NCBI GenBank assembly: GCA_034509735.1
Contig: JACGWO010000011.1
Coordinates: 16,219,573 to 16,283,572 of the forward strand
DNA: 64,000 nucleotides
Reading direction: 5' to 3'
Origin: Sesamum alatum
Lineage: Eukaryota; Streptophyta; Magnoliopsida; Lamiales; Pedaliaceae
The notes beneath the pieces are model-generated. The model was not told where the DNA came from, did not search any database, and worked only from the letters and a program-made list of their open reading frames with translations. The position numbers and the translations under genes were made by a program. Positions 10,668 to 22,999 of this stretch are shown here, one piece after another; position 1 is the stretch's first letter, and the number at the start of each line of letters is the position of its first letter.

Positions 10668-13128
10668 TGGAGAACAAGCGGATCCGCTCGAGAGGGCGAG
10701 CGAAAGCGAGACATGTGGAATTTAACGGTATTTAAAACGCATATCATAATAAAACGTCTCAAGAGGTGTTCTCTTGGGTGCTCAACCGGGCGTTCGATGT
10801 AGAATATGATAACGTAAAGAAAGTATATCATATAGGGCACATGGACAATCATAAAGAGAACTGCATATAAATAAACGGGGTTACCTTTGTAGTTATCTTC
10901 CATGCACCGCTACTAGCGCTGATCCTCTCGAATGGACCGCAAACATTCTCCAAGATTCAAACGTATGAATCCTCTAACATAGTCCACACCATATCGGGAG
11001 AAGTCACATTTTTCCTGCTAGAGAAAAACAGACCTAAGAAGGTGAGATCAAGACAAGGATTACACTATTGTATTAGTGTATCGTTCTAATCTAGCTTTGT
11101 TCTTCAAGTGATCCTAGATCAATGAAGCAACAAAGTGAGAGGGATAGAGAGCAAGAGAGGGGCCACAAATTTGAGAGAGATATATGGAGTTCTCTTCTTT
11201 TTCCTGAAAAAATATGAATAATAATTAATCCTCTTGTTGATGATTGTATATACTCATATATATATGCATCATTAATGTGACTATTGGAATGTGTTTAGAT
11301 TCATCCAAGGTTGTCTGGATACATTCCGATCAATCCCCATTAATTTTCAATCAAGCCTACCACTTTACAAGGTATGATTAAATCATACCAAATAAAGGAG
11401 GCTTGATTAGATTATTAATGTGTTTATTGGAATGTGTTTAGGTTCATCCAAGGGATGTCTAGATACATTCCAATCAATCTCCATTAACATCAATTAAGGC
11501 TACCACTTTACAAGGTATGATTAACTCATACCAAGTAAAGGAGGCTTGGTTGGATCATTAATGTGATTATTGGAATATGTCTAGGTTCATCTAAGGGATG
11601 TCTAAAAATATTCCAATCAATCCCCATTAATCTTCAATCAAGTCTATCATTTTACTAGGTATGATTAAATCATACCAAGTAAAGGAGGCTTGATTGGAGT
11701 TGATTTGTTCCTTTCCATAAAGGAACAAGTCAGCTACATCAATCAAGGCCATCCATTTTGGCAGAAGTCCAACTTGTCCTAATTCCAAAAGTGGAATTAA
11801 TATATCTCTTGGGCCAAGATTTAATGGACCGGGTTTTGTTATAATCTTATTACAAATAACCCAAGAAATAAATCTAATTTATTTCAAGGTCCAATTAAAT
11901 AATGCCCATGGATCTTGTAATCCAATTAGAAGATCCAAATCCTTAATCTCTCCTAATTTTTAAATCTCCTCCATCAATTAATTGAGGGCCAATACAATAT
12001 CGGCCCGTCCATCCAATGGATTATTCCATAAATAATGCAATTATTTATCATCTTCCAAAATTGACTCCAAGTCAATTCCTTCACCTTCTCGATGATTTGT
12101 GTGTGACCCTTTAGGTTCACCCTCAGCTAGACTTGGCCCCGTGTCGAACAGAAGCCCGTTACCATGGGCGGACGTGTAGCAATAGTCCATGGCACAAGAG
12201 ACTAGGTGAATGTTGGCGTGAACATTTAGGCACCGATTTCGTACGAGTACGGTCCTTCCGTCTACCGTCTCCCGGCGTTAGTCTAGGGTATGAAATTGGG
12301 TGTCGATTCCTATCCTTGACTAGGCAACTATGCTTAATACTATGCATGCCTCATTACATTGATGTAGGGAACCATTCCCTGCTCAATCAACCACTGTGGC
12401 CACAACTTTAAGCAGCATGAACGTGTCTCCGAGTGCATAGGAGATACCTCTGTCACATACTGACAGAGGGCGGATCCTCTTCTTGAAACCCACCGTCTTT
12501 GCTACACATTCTGACTTCACTGGACTAGGCTTATAATGAACATGTCCGCGACATGAACACCTCTTGCTAGATCCAAGATACAACCATCGTGTGTACGTGA
12601 CTGCTGTGGTTCCTTAAGTCCTCGGACTACTCCCGTACTATCAAAATCGGGGAACTCCAATCATACCGAACAAGCCTCCAAGGCTTCCATATGATGATTC
12701 CCACGAGTCAGTTCAGTCGCTCGACCCCAGTCGACCAACCCATTAAGATCGTATAGGCGTCCCATGCCTGTTGCCGATGAAACACGACACTCATCCAATG
12801 AATACGACTCTTAGTGAAAGTCTCCATAGGATTCTCAATGCCTAGTTTCGAGGTACTCAACTTGGAACGTTTCAAACCCAACCCTCATCAGTTAGTTTCA
12901 TAGCCGCCATCCAATGCGCGGCCCAACTACACGGGTTGTCTAATTGGTCTGTGAGCATTTGTTGTGATGTTAAAGCATCTCATTAACGTAATCGGTAAGC
13001 ACAACATACACATGTGCCAATGACAAACACTTACCATGTTCATCAATACAAAGTTACTTTTAATAAAGATTGCTGAATAGTTCTCAAAACCGCCAATTTA
13101 AGTGGCTTTCTGGCCGGCTATTCCAACA
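10668..13128 (-). mobile_element. Copia 3' LTR, minus orientation, 2.46 kb
   Basis: The left end TGGAGAACAAGCGGATCCGC aligns with TGAAGGACAAGCGGATCCGC at 15335, and a third copy starts at 53068 with TGAAGG, which fixes the boundary. The right end TATTCCAACA is the reverse complement of TGTTGGAATA. It is directly followed by ATCTCTCATTTGACC, the complement of a polypurine tract, and then by the complement of an RNase H C-terminus. In plus coordinates it carries three copies of a 143-bp repeat. It is longer than its partner at 15335-17715 mainly because it has one repeat more. Confidence 0.85.
11271..11699 (+). repeat. 143-bp tandem repeat inside the copia LTR, 3 copies
   Basis: Copies start at 11271, 11414 and 11557, an exact 143-bp period, each beginning ATTAATGTG. 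Each contains the near-palindrome GGTATGATTAAATCATACC and the pair TGGAATGTGT / ATACATTCCA. The partner LTR has two copies (15991, 16136) and the LTR fragment at 53068 has one partial copy. The number therefore varies between LTRs of the same family. Confidence 0.88.
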
Positions 13129-15334
13129 ATCTCTCATTTGACCTAAAGCCAATCACCCATGTCTTTCAGATTAATCTGATCATGAGCAATCTGCAATATC
13201 GGCTTGGTCTCATGAGTCTACTACTATGTCTACCAACGTGATGCGGTCCAAGCTCACATCACATTGCTCTAAGCAGATAGTGGTATCTAAGAATTTTTCA
13301 TGGATCTTGTGATGAAATCTCGGGCCCTTTTAGCTTATGCCGTAGCCCAGTTATCATCCTCCAAGGTGACTATTGGCTCGGCTATACTAGGCATCGCACC
13401 CAACCATTGTAAAGTTTTTCATCCAAACCACTTTCTAGAAAAGACTTTCAAAGTCTCCGTACACTTGACTTTCATGATGAAACGTGGTATCCCGCTTGGA
13501 ACCTTTTCAAGTCACCCCTTTTATCATTGAGTTCGAACATACATAGGTATTGAGATTAAAATATTATTCACTTGATTTTGGAAGCTAGTATCGCTATAAC
13601 CTTCCAGAATCAACTCGCCATTTATGTGCACCATAAACACTTCTTTAACCCTTATTCAGTGTGTTAAAGATAGTTCCTAACAGTTTTCTACTACCTCCTT
13701 GGTGCACCCCCGATCTCCGTTGTTATGCTTAAAGCATAAACAACATCAGGTCCGATGCATTGAACAAAATTCTTATGCTTTTTACGGCAAAGACGTAGGG
13801 GATGTCGAACATTTAAGCTCTCTCATCAATCTTTGGTGACTGAGTCTTGGACAACTTGACCCTATGGATAGGAATCCAATTCCTTTCATGGAAAATTGCG
13901 TGAACAATACTCGTGCTTCAATATTTCATAACATCTTAACCTCATTCTAAACTAATTAAGACATTACATACTAGATACTTAGAACACAATTATCCTCCCA
14001 CTGACACTAGTGCTTGTTACCGACTGTGTCATACACAGTATAAGTTCGTCAAAACGAACATTCCAGTTGCATGAAATCTCAAATTCAAATTGAATTTCAT
14101 GATGTATCCCACGCCTCCAAGCCATTGATCCAATTATGATGCCCAACATCACTTCTCCATGTGTCTTTTGGACAGTAGTCCAATTGACCAGTCAAACCTG
14201 AGAACCCGTACTTTACAGGTAACTAGAGTTTTTCGACCGTCCCTAAGAGAGCTGGAATACAATCAGTAGGTAAATTGATTATAAATGACGTTTGTGTTAT
14301 TCTACTGAAGTATCACTTTACTTGATTTCTCAAGGAGCGACTCCTCACGTTGGTTATCCTCAGAATCCAATTTCTTTTGGGATAACCTATGAACCTGTGC
14401 AAACCTAGTTTGCCTCCCACTAGTCCTTTGATGTAAATAGGACCATCCCATATACTAAAGTATTTTGTGGAATACAGGCTTGCCAAACCATATCTAATAT
14501 GCTGTCTGGATTACGGCTTTAAGAAAGTGCCATGCTTTTTAACTCGGCGGCTTTCCAAAAGTCTACGTCCAGATGGAGCAAGGTAACTCCGTAAAACACC
14601 GACCGAACCATGTCCAACAAGGTTCGATTTCTCCCGTATCAAAGACCGTTTAACAATGATCCTTACAAGAAGAATTCCACCGAGTGAGAATTTTATTCTC
14701 ATTTGGATATTCAAGAACTCCCACTAAATACATGCTACCTCGATCCAATCGAAGGGTTTATTTTTGCAGTCAGTTTTGGTTATCCACTTCAAGTCTAATT
14801 CCCGGGACCTTCTAAAGGTCCTTAGACTTGTGAAACCTCTACTAATTCTGTGTATTTAACGATCTACAGTTGTCTGATTGCATCCAATCCAACAGACCAC
14901 TTGGCAAGCGTACTTTGTCCCGCAAAGAGCTTTACCTCCATCTTTCTTCTCAGAAAGGATTTGTAAGTTTAATAAACTCAGTTTTTCTATTTCTAGACTC
15001 CTTGAATTTACCAGCTTCCTTATCCTGACTAGAAAAATATGGTCTAGCTTTATATGCAAGGTTCTGTAAGTTTTATCTTGATTATCCATCATGCAGTTTG
15101 TTATTGAGCAAACATAATCTAATTATGGGACAGAGTAAAATAATTATGTAGACAGCCCAGTAGACTTATCGTCAAATAAAAGGAACTTTTATTGATAAAC
15201 TTGTATTTCAAATTGTCCAACAATGAGAAAGACACAAGCCTATATTCCAATAAACATACTCAATAAAGCCATAAAAGGAAATTGCACAAGTAAAACACAT
15301 AGATCTATGGCCCTTTACATTGAACAGGGCCACT
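13129..15334 (-). pseudogene. Gutted copia pol interior (RNase H to integrase remnants)
   Basis: On the minus strand the region ends, next to the LTR, with the RNase H tail HMGDWL and stop (about 13147) followed by a polypurine-like tract. Earlier on that strand there are RNase H/RT remnants (about 13300-13900). An integrase core fragment lies at 14511-14714 and a GAG-pre-integrase/zinc-binding part at 14856-15092 (IRKLVNSRSLEIEKLSLL). Frames are broken many times. Only 2.2 kb lies between the LTRs, against well over 4 kb in an intact copia interior. gag, protease, most of RT and a recognisable primer-binding site are missing. Confidence 0.75.
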
Positions 15335-15850
15335 TGAAGGACAAGCGGATCCGCCCGGGAGCGCGAGCGGAAGCGAGAGATGCAGAATTTAACGGTATTT
15401 AAAGTGCATATCATAATAAAACGTCCCAAGGGATGTTCTCTTGGGTGTTCAACTGGGCGTTCGATGTAGAATATGATAACGTAAAACAAGTATATCATAT
15501 AGAGCACATAGACAATCATAAACAGAACTGCATATAAATAAACAGGCTTACCTTTGTAGTTTTCTTCCGTGCACCGTTACTAGCATTGTTCCCTCTCAAA
15601 TGGATCACAAACGTTCACCAAGATTTAAACGTATGAATCCCCTAACGTACTCCACACCACATCGGGAGAAGTAACGTTTTTCTTGCTAGAGAAAAATGGA
15701 CCTAAGAAGATGAGATCAAGACAAGGATTACACTATCGTATTAGTGTATCCTTCTTAATCTAGTTTTGTTCTTCAATTGATCCTAGATCAATGAAACAAC
15801 AAAGTGAGAGGGATAGAGAGCAAGAGAGGGGCCGAAAATGAGAGAGAGAC

Positions 15851-15908
<58 letters not shown>

Positions 15909-17715
15909 GAGTTCTCTTCTTTTTCCTGAAAAAAGATGAATAATGATTAATCATTTTGTTGATGATTGTATATACTCAAATATATACATCATTAATGTGA
16001 CGATTGGAATGTGTTTAGGTTCATCCAAGAATGTCTAGATACATTCCAACACAATCCCCATTAATCTTCAATCAAAGCCTACCACTTTACAAGGTATGAT
16101 TAAATCATACCAAGTAAAGGAGGCTTGATTAGATCATTAATGTGATTATTGGAATGTGTCTAGGTTCATCCAAGGGATGTCTGGATACATTCCAATCAAT
16201 CCCCATTAATCTTAAATCAAGCCTACCACTGTACAAGGTATGATTAAATCATACCAAGTAAATGAGGTTTGATTGGAGTTCGTTTGTTCATTTCCAAAAA
16301 GGAACAAGTCAACTACATCAATCAAGGCCATCCATTTTGGGAGAAGTCCAACTTCTCCTAATTCCAAAAGTGGAATTAATATATCTCTTGGGCCAAGATT
16401 TAATGGACTGGGTTTTTTTATAATATTATTACAAAAAGTCCAAGAAATTAATATAATTTAATTCAAGGTCCAATTAAATAATGCCCATGGATTTTTTAAT
16501 CCAATTAGAAGATCCAAACCCTTCATCTCTACTTAATTGATAAATCTTATCTATCAATTAATCGAGGGCCCATATAATATCGGCCAGTCCATCCAATGGA
16601 CTAATCCATAATAATGCAATTATTTATCATCTTTCGAAATTGACTCCAAGTTAATTCCTTCACCTCCTCGGTGATTTGTGTGCGAGCCTTTAGATTCACC
16701 CTCTGTTAGACTTGGGTCAGTGTTGAACAGAAGCCCGTTACCATGGATGGACGTCTAGCAACGGTCCATGGCACTAGAGACTAGGTGAATGTCGGCATGA
16801 ACATTTAGCCACCGATTTCATACGCGTACGATCCGTCCGTTTACCGTCTCCCGGCCTTAGACTAGAGTATGGAATTGGGCATCGGTTCGCTTTCTTGACT
16901 AGCCAACTATGCTTAATACTTGATACTATGGATGCCTCATTGCGTCGATGCAGGGAACCATTCCATGTTCAATCAACCACTGTGGCCACAACTTTAAAGC
17001 AGCACGAACGTGTCTCCGAGTGCATAGGAGATACCTCTATGACATACTGACAGGGGACGGATCCTCTTCTTGAAACCCACCATCCTCGCTACACATTCTG
17101 ACTGCACTGGACAAGGCTTATAATGAACATGTCCGCGACATGAACACCTCACGCCAGATCCAAGAACAACCATCGTGTGTACGTGACTGTCGTGGTTCCT
17201 CAAGCTCGAGGACTACTCCCATACTAACAAAACCGGGGAACTCCAATCATACCGACCAAGCCTCCAAGGCTTTCATATGATGATCCCCACGAGTCAGTTC
17301 AGTCGGCTCGATCCCAGTTGACCAACCCACTAAGATCGTATAGGCGTCCCACTTTTGTCGCTGATGAAACACGACACTGATCCAATGAATACGACTCTTA
17401 GTGCAATTCTCCATAGGACTCTTGATGCCCAGTTTCGAAGTCCTCGACTTGGAACGTTTCAGACTCAACCCTCATCAGTTGGTTTCATAGCCGCCATCCA
17501 ATGTGCGGCCTAACTGCATGGCTAGTCGAATTGGTCTATGGGCATCTGTTGTGATGTTATAGCATCTCATTAACGTAATCGGTAAGCACAACAGACACAT
17601 GTGCCAATGACGAACACTTACCACGTTCATCAATACAAAGTTACTTTTAATAAAGATTGCTGAAGAGTTCTCAAAACCGCCAATTTAAGTGGTTTTCTGG
17701 TCACATATTCCAACA
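15335..17715 (-). mobile_element. Copia 5' LTR, minus orientation, 2.38 kb
   Basis: This is the partner of 10668-13128 and collinear with it throughout. It starts TGAAGGACAAGCGG and ends CATATTCCAACA. It has two copies of the 143-bp repeat (15991-16278) where its partner has three, and a long GA run where its partner has almost none. The block AGACTAGGTGAA, shared with all copia LTRs in this window, is at about 16780. The many substitutions between the two LTRs indicate an old insertion. Confidence 0.85.
15840..15905 (+). repeat. (GA)n microsatellite inside LTR
   Basis: Interrupted then pure AG dinucleotide run of roughly 60 bp. The partner LTR has only a short GA stretch at the same place (about 11145-11180), so the expansion occurred after insertion. 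Confidence 0.9.
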
Positions 17716-18287
17716 ATATCTCCACCTCCCTTAACCAACTCTTAAATCTTTCAGAACTTATTCCTATAAGTAAGAGTTCAGATAAGTCAACAAGGTAAAA
17801 TCCCCACTCAACAAGTCCACACGAGTTCTCTCCATTTTATACTCTCTTGCTCTGTTTTTTCTTTAGAGCAAAAAATGGATGCTTTCTTTCATGAAATAGA
17901 AATATCGGCCAGAGCCAAGGTTGCTGCCTCTGGTAGAAGGTTGGAAGAGTTTTCCAAGGTTATCTCGGAAAATTTAGCAAGCCAATGGGCCACGGTATTA
18001 CAATATTGTTTAACAGAGCTAAAAGTGCAAGAACTAAAGTTTAACGCTAAAGCAAGCATGTCAACAACAATAGGACCAGAAAAAGATGAATCCAAAGTAT
18101 TGGAACAAAGCTTCGAGATCAGGTTTGCTCATTCGCATTCAAGGATTATGGAATACCCATCCCCAGACCGCGAACTCCAGTGCATGTTGAGTAGACAAAG
18201 CTTCGGCATGCTCTCCATCCCCCCATCGATTGACCCGATGTGAAACCCAGGCCATGCAGATGCCTCTCACGTCCCTCAATATAGCGC
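17716..18287 (+). other. Segment with an unidentified 122-codon ORF
   Basis: An ORF runs from ATG at 17875 to a stop at 18241-18243, preceded by a pyrimidine-rich leader. The predicted product has an N-terminal half with helical, charged character (EIEISARAKVAASGRRLEEF) and a C-terminal half without obvious order; no family was recognised. It sits between a copia LTR and a gypsy LTR, so it could be a captured host-gene fragment, part of a degraded element, or chance. Codon use is not obviously random, but no second exon was found. Confidence 0.3.
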
Positions 18288-19187
18288 TGTAGACAAGTCA
18301 AATTGGTGCCCAATAAAATTGCACCATGTGGAAAATAATATATTAAATATCAATTTTTATTTATATTTTGAGAATTTTAATTAAACTTAATTCCTAAATT
18401 AAATGGCTAATTAATTGATATTAATATTTATTTTTCGGCCAATCAAATGACGTTGAGTGTCAAATTCATATTCTTGGTAATTGTATCAGATCTTCCAAAT
18501 CAAGCAAGTGCAAGTCAATATGAAAATAAAATCGCATATTGCAAATATGGAAGCAAATGTCAAAAAAATCACGAAGGGCCAACCAAATCGCGTCACTTCA
18601 TCAAGTAAATATGAAAAAGTCTTCTACCCTACCAACTATAAATATGGTGTTCTACACAATCAAAGACAAAATTGAAGACAATTGAGGACACAAGCGCGAG
18701 AGCATTCAAAAAGTCTCAAAATCCTCTCAAGAGCAAATCAAGGAAGATCCACGGCGTTCAAGGAAAAAATTAAGGCGTTCTTCATGGAAATCATCCCAAT
18801 TCAATGTTAGATTCAAGAAGAAGTCAAAAAACCCACGAATTAACGTTATCAAGATACAAATCTACCTTGGCGGAAGAGCAAAGCGTCAATTCCACCAAAA
18901 ATACCCAAAGTTCAAGTCAAACATCTCAAATTTATAGCGTTTAATCCGAGAATAAGTCAAAAGGCCTCCGAATTAACATTATTGAAGATCTATGTCAACA
19001 TCGACGGAAATTAAAACGTCAAGTTTCACCTCTGAAGTTGTCAAAATTGAAGATGACATTCTTGAAGTGAAGAATCAAAGGCTTTAACTAGAAATTTCGC
19101 ACCCACAAGATATTTGATTAAATTCAAAAATTATTTGTAATAGTTTTCTTGTTTTAATAAATTCAAAAATATGAAATTTGCATTACA
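18288..19187 (+). mobile_element. Ty3/gypsy-type LTR, about 900 bp
   Basis: The right boundary is good: CATTACA at 19187 is followed by AATTCTGGCACGCCCAGTGGGA, the junction and primer-binding context common in plant gypsy elements. A TATA box (TATAAATA, 18637-18644) lies in the middle. The left end at TGTAGACAAGTC is a guess based on the TG rule. The interior begun at 19188 lasts only about 100 bp before CACTA sequence appears, so this element is truncated. Confidence 0.55.
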
Positions 19188-19289
19188 AATTCTGGCACGC
19201 CCAGTGGGACTATCTCTACCTCTCAAGTCTCCACCAAAAGCTTCTAAGTATCGCACTGGCAGCCAACAAGATCCTGAGACCCTTAGGTA

Positions 19290-19610
19290 CGACTTCATCC
19301 ATTTGATAGGCGACCTTGGTCCATCACGACTCATCGATTACTCTTCGAGCCTTGAGTTTGCAAATAGCTTTTCAGTCGACTTTGTCTCTCTTCATGCTCG
19401 GGTAATCTGCGTAGTAGACTTGTACTGCTTGTTGAGCCAGTATAAATGGTTCATTCTTTTGGTAGAGCTTTTTGAAGTTGACATCAACGACGTGATAACG
19501 AGGGTGTATCTTCATGCCTCTGACCGAATCGACCCAACGACAATTAAACAGTACAATGTGCATGTTTGGATTTAGTGGGTAATCTAGCTGAATTATTTCT
19601 TCCAAAATTC
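19290..19610 (-). pseudogene. CACTA transposase C-terminal DUF4216 domain
   Basis: The minus-strand ORF 19372-19605 reads through recognisable DUF4216 words (VLFNCRWVDSVRGMKIHP, EPFILAQQAVQVYYADYPS, MKRDKVD). Beyond 19372 the homology continues in broken frames (AICKLKARRVIDES) to about 19290. The domain normally ends the large CACTA TNPD-type protein; its role is unknown. Stops directly after MKRDKVD show decay. Confidence 0.75.
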
Positions 19611-20049
19611 CATAGAAGTCAGAAATCCGTGTCTGTATATGATGAGCTTTTCACACAAACACCACAATTCATTGTTGACTTCCCGACATTGTGACGTTCA
19701 GTGTGGAAATTGAAGCCATTGACGAAGTAAGACGGATATGTCGTCATTTATGCTCTAGGCCCCCAATAATGAAACTTCAATAATTTGTCGTTTGTTTGAT
19801 TCAATTTGGGTTTCACCTGCAATTCATCATATATATAGCAATTAAAGGAGTTGATTACAAATTAATGAGCAAATCGCATTTACAAGAAATCGATGAATCC
19901 TTGAATTGTGTCACCACTAGTTGATCAAATATCGGGTCATTCGAATTGTGTTGCTCGAACAGTTCATTCAAGAATGACCTGTTATAGTGAAACTGATAGT
20001 TATAAATATACATGTAATTGAAATTGAAATGAAGGCTTTACGTTTTGTA

Positions 20050-20960
20050 TAAGACACTTACTTGTAGTACGGTGCAACTACTTCATAATTACACAAGATG
20101 TATGTCTCGATAACATGAAGTTCCTCACCGCTCAGCCATCTCTTCTTCGAGGCGTCACTTGCTCGGCCCGGGTAATTGAAAATGGACCGAACTATTCAAT
20201 CGTCTTTGCTTGTGAGATCATCGTTCCGATCGGGTCTATTTCGCTTGCTGAGAATGTGTGGTTCGAAGTAGTGAGAGGAGAAAAGCCTGATTTTCTTCGA
20301 CAATATAGCCTCTACAATTGACGCCTCGACTTGTGCTTTGTTTTTCACCTTTTTCTTCAAATTGTGTAGGAATCTATTCATATGAGTATTTATTAAAATG
20401 CAAAATTAATTGCTACTTAAAAATAATATATATATTTAACAGTATTTATTTAATTACCTTTCAAATGGGTACATCCACCTGTATTGCACGGGCCCCTAAA
20501 CGCGCGCCTCATATGGAAGGTGAACAATTAGATGCTCTATTGAGTCGAAAAAAGGAGAAATTTTTTTTCTCGAGGTTGCACAGGATAACGGCTACACTAT
20601 CTTCCAATTCTTTTACCTTGGCCTCATCTAGTGTTGTTGAGCATAGGATCTGGAATAGAAGGCTCACTTCCATCAAGGCCCCCACACGTGCTCTGGAAGT
20701 ATTTCACGGAAGGCAACCGGAATCAATTTCTGCATGAATACATGACAATCATGGCTCTTCATGCCGTGCATCCTCAACTCCTTCAGGTCGACGCAACGGG
20801 CCAAGTTAGAGGCATACCCATCAGGAAACCTAAGACAATGAATCCACTCATATATCTTCTTCTTTTGCTCATTTGTCAGTGTATATACCGCCTTGGGCAT
20901 CACGTTCGGTCTCCTTTCGTCCACCTCAAGCCCCCGGCTGATTACATATGATCTTCAGAT
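20050..20960 (-). pseudogene. CACTA transposase DUF4218 region with one intron
   Basis: Minus-strand pieces carry the usual DUF4218 words: AVYTLTNEQKKKIYEWIHCL and LKELRMHGMKSHDCHVFMQ (20673-20924), TLDEAKVKELEDS (about 20600), FLHNLKKKVKNKAQVEASI (20196-20381) and ASDASKKRWLSGEELHVIE (about 20100). A GT..AG intron at 20374-20457 (84 bp) rejoins YPFER to FLHNLKKK in frame, so splicing information has survived here. A long insertion of T's near 20560 (minus: poly-A) shifts the frame. Confidence 0.75.
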
Positions 20961-22080
20961 CCTTCCGTGCATTCAGATTGTCCTTCATTTTCCCCTTGAT
21001 GTCCATCACAGTATTGAATATATTATCGAACACATTCTTCTCAATATGGATGACATCAAAATTGTGTCGTATCAGATGCGCCCCCAGTATTCAAGCTCCC
21101 AGAATATGCTTTTCTTCGTCCACTTATGGTCGACACCGTAGCCTTCCGGTTCACTCAACGGTTGTTTGACAGCCACACTAAACGCATCGACACGGGTTCG
21201 GATTTGTTCTCCAGTCAGCTCGGACGTGCAACTTTCCTCTCCATTTGATTTTTAGTGAAGGCTTTCTTGTTCCTGCGATAAGGATGAACCGGTGGTACGA
21301 ATTGCCTGTGGCAGTCAAACTAGCATGCCTTTCGACCATGCTGTAAATAGAATGTTGTGTGTCCTCCATACAAAGTGGACACCCCATAACACCGGTGCTA
21401 CTCCATCCAGACACCATCCCATAAGCAGAAAAGTCGTTCAATGTCCACATCAATGCGGCATGCATCATGAATGCCTAGTTTGTCGCAGTATCGTGCGTAC
21501 GTACACCCACATGCCATAAATTCTACAACTCCTCGATCAACGGCTCCAAGTAGACATCAATTAGACGTTTCGGATTCGATGGGCCAGAGATCACCATCGT
21601 TAGGAACATATACTCAAACTTCATGCACAATCCCAGTGGGAGATTGTACGGTGTAAGTATCACGGGCCAACATGAGTAAGTTTTACCATACTGGCCGTGC
21701 GGTTCAAATCCATCCGTGCACAACCCAAGTCTAACATTACGAGGCTCAGCTGCAAAATCAGGATACGTCCGGTCAAAATGCTTCCAAGCCTCTGCATCGG
21801 ACGGATGACACATGGATCCTTCCTCCGTCTGATGGCTCGCATGTCAAGTCATATGCTCTGCTGTGGCCTCCGACGCATACAACTTCTGGAGCCGAGGGAT
21901 AATCGGTAGATACCTAAAAATGGCATACGGGGACTTCTTGTGTTTAGGATTTCTGTCCCTGGTGGGCTTGTACCTAGCGTCTGCACAGAACTTGCAATAT
22001 TCCAAATCAATATCGTCCTTCCAGTACAACATGCAACCATTTTTGCAAGCATCAATCTTCTAAACTGGTAAATCCAATTA
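20961..22080 (-). pseudogene. CACTA Tnp2 transposase core (Transposase_21)
   Basis: Two good minus-strand ORFs hold the core. At 21523-21813 the words are MCHPSDAEAWKHFDRTYPDF, VRLGLCTDGFEPHGQYGKTY and VILTPYNLPLGLCMK. At 21178-21468 they are ALMWTLNDFSAYGMVSGWS and MGCPLCMEDTQ. Upstream, 21844-22055 has ACCTGRTILIWNIASS in one frame and YCKFCADARYKPTRDRNP in another, so a frameshift lies there. These are the Tnp2 regions containing the DDE-like catalytic core. The broken frame between blocks indicates a dead copy. Confidence 0.82.
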
Positions 22081-22835
22081 TCTTATCAATTTCTTCGTAT
22101 TGTAATAATCGGCGGGAAAAGTGTGATCGTGGGGCATTACACTATCAGCCCACTGGCATAACCGATCATATATATGCTCGGAAAAACCCCCTTCGGCCTT
22201 GATATTCACCAAAGAAGCAATTGACGTCAATTGAGAGGTGGTGCAGCTGTTCCATAACGGTTGGTCCGCAGCATGAACTACATCAAAAAAATGGTCTGAC
22301 AAGCCAGACACATAATCATAGGGCCCCGAATCATAATATGAACTAAGACCCACATCAGATGGACAATACCGAGTACCATCATCAGTCGGTCCCTCCTGGT
22401 TGTACGAAGACCAGAAAGACGGCCCGGCGGCATCGAATACCATCCTCTGCGCCCAATCCATCTGAGCCGCATCACCCCAATGCGAACTACCCTCCTCTTG
22501 AACGGGTGGCGTTTGGTGCTGCTGCACAGGAGGCGTTGTCAATGCTTCAAAGTATTCCTGCACCCTCTCTCACCATGCGAAGTCCAATTATAATACTCTA
22601 GCATAAACCCTTTCATACACAAATTAAAATTTACCTCATCTGGTGTTTTAAACCGTTCGTTTTTGCACTTCTGGCAGGGACACTTAATCTTGTCCCCATC
22701 CATATATGCACGCTAAGACTGGGCCCATTCTAAAAATGTTGTAACACCGTCCTCAAACTCCGGCGTTACACCCAGGACGTCTCGATCATACATCCATTTC
22801 CTCAAATATCTTAACATGATTGGTCCTACGTATAA
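22078..22835 (-). pseudogene. CACTA transposase N-terminus: Transpos_assoc domain and linker
   Basis: At the N-terminus (22640-22835, minus) the words MYDRDVLGVTPEFEDGVTTF and then DGDKIKCPCQKCKN match the transposase-associated domain, whose paired cysteines probably bind zinc. An in-frame stop follows FLEWAQS. The linker 22078-22563 is an open 161-codon stretch rich in Q, P, D and Y (VQQHQTPPVQEEGSS), typical of the variable region before Tnp2. It is the longest undamaged frame of this element. Confidence 0.7.
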
Positions 22836-22999
22836 TTCACAATAGTACGCAAATAAATGACGAGAGTATATTATATACATATATATATAATAACAATTAC
22901 ATAATTTTGCATACTTACCTGAGCAAAACACCTATTAATATCAATGCAATTCGCGCCCGGTAATTGATATGTTCGATTTTCTGTATAAAGAAATCAACG

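Noticed and set aside
15760..15954. Minus ORF with long Leu-Ser repeats.
   Set aside because: It is only the translation of the GA microsatellite in the copia LTR.
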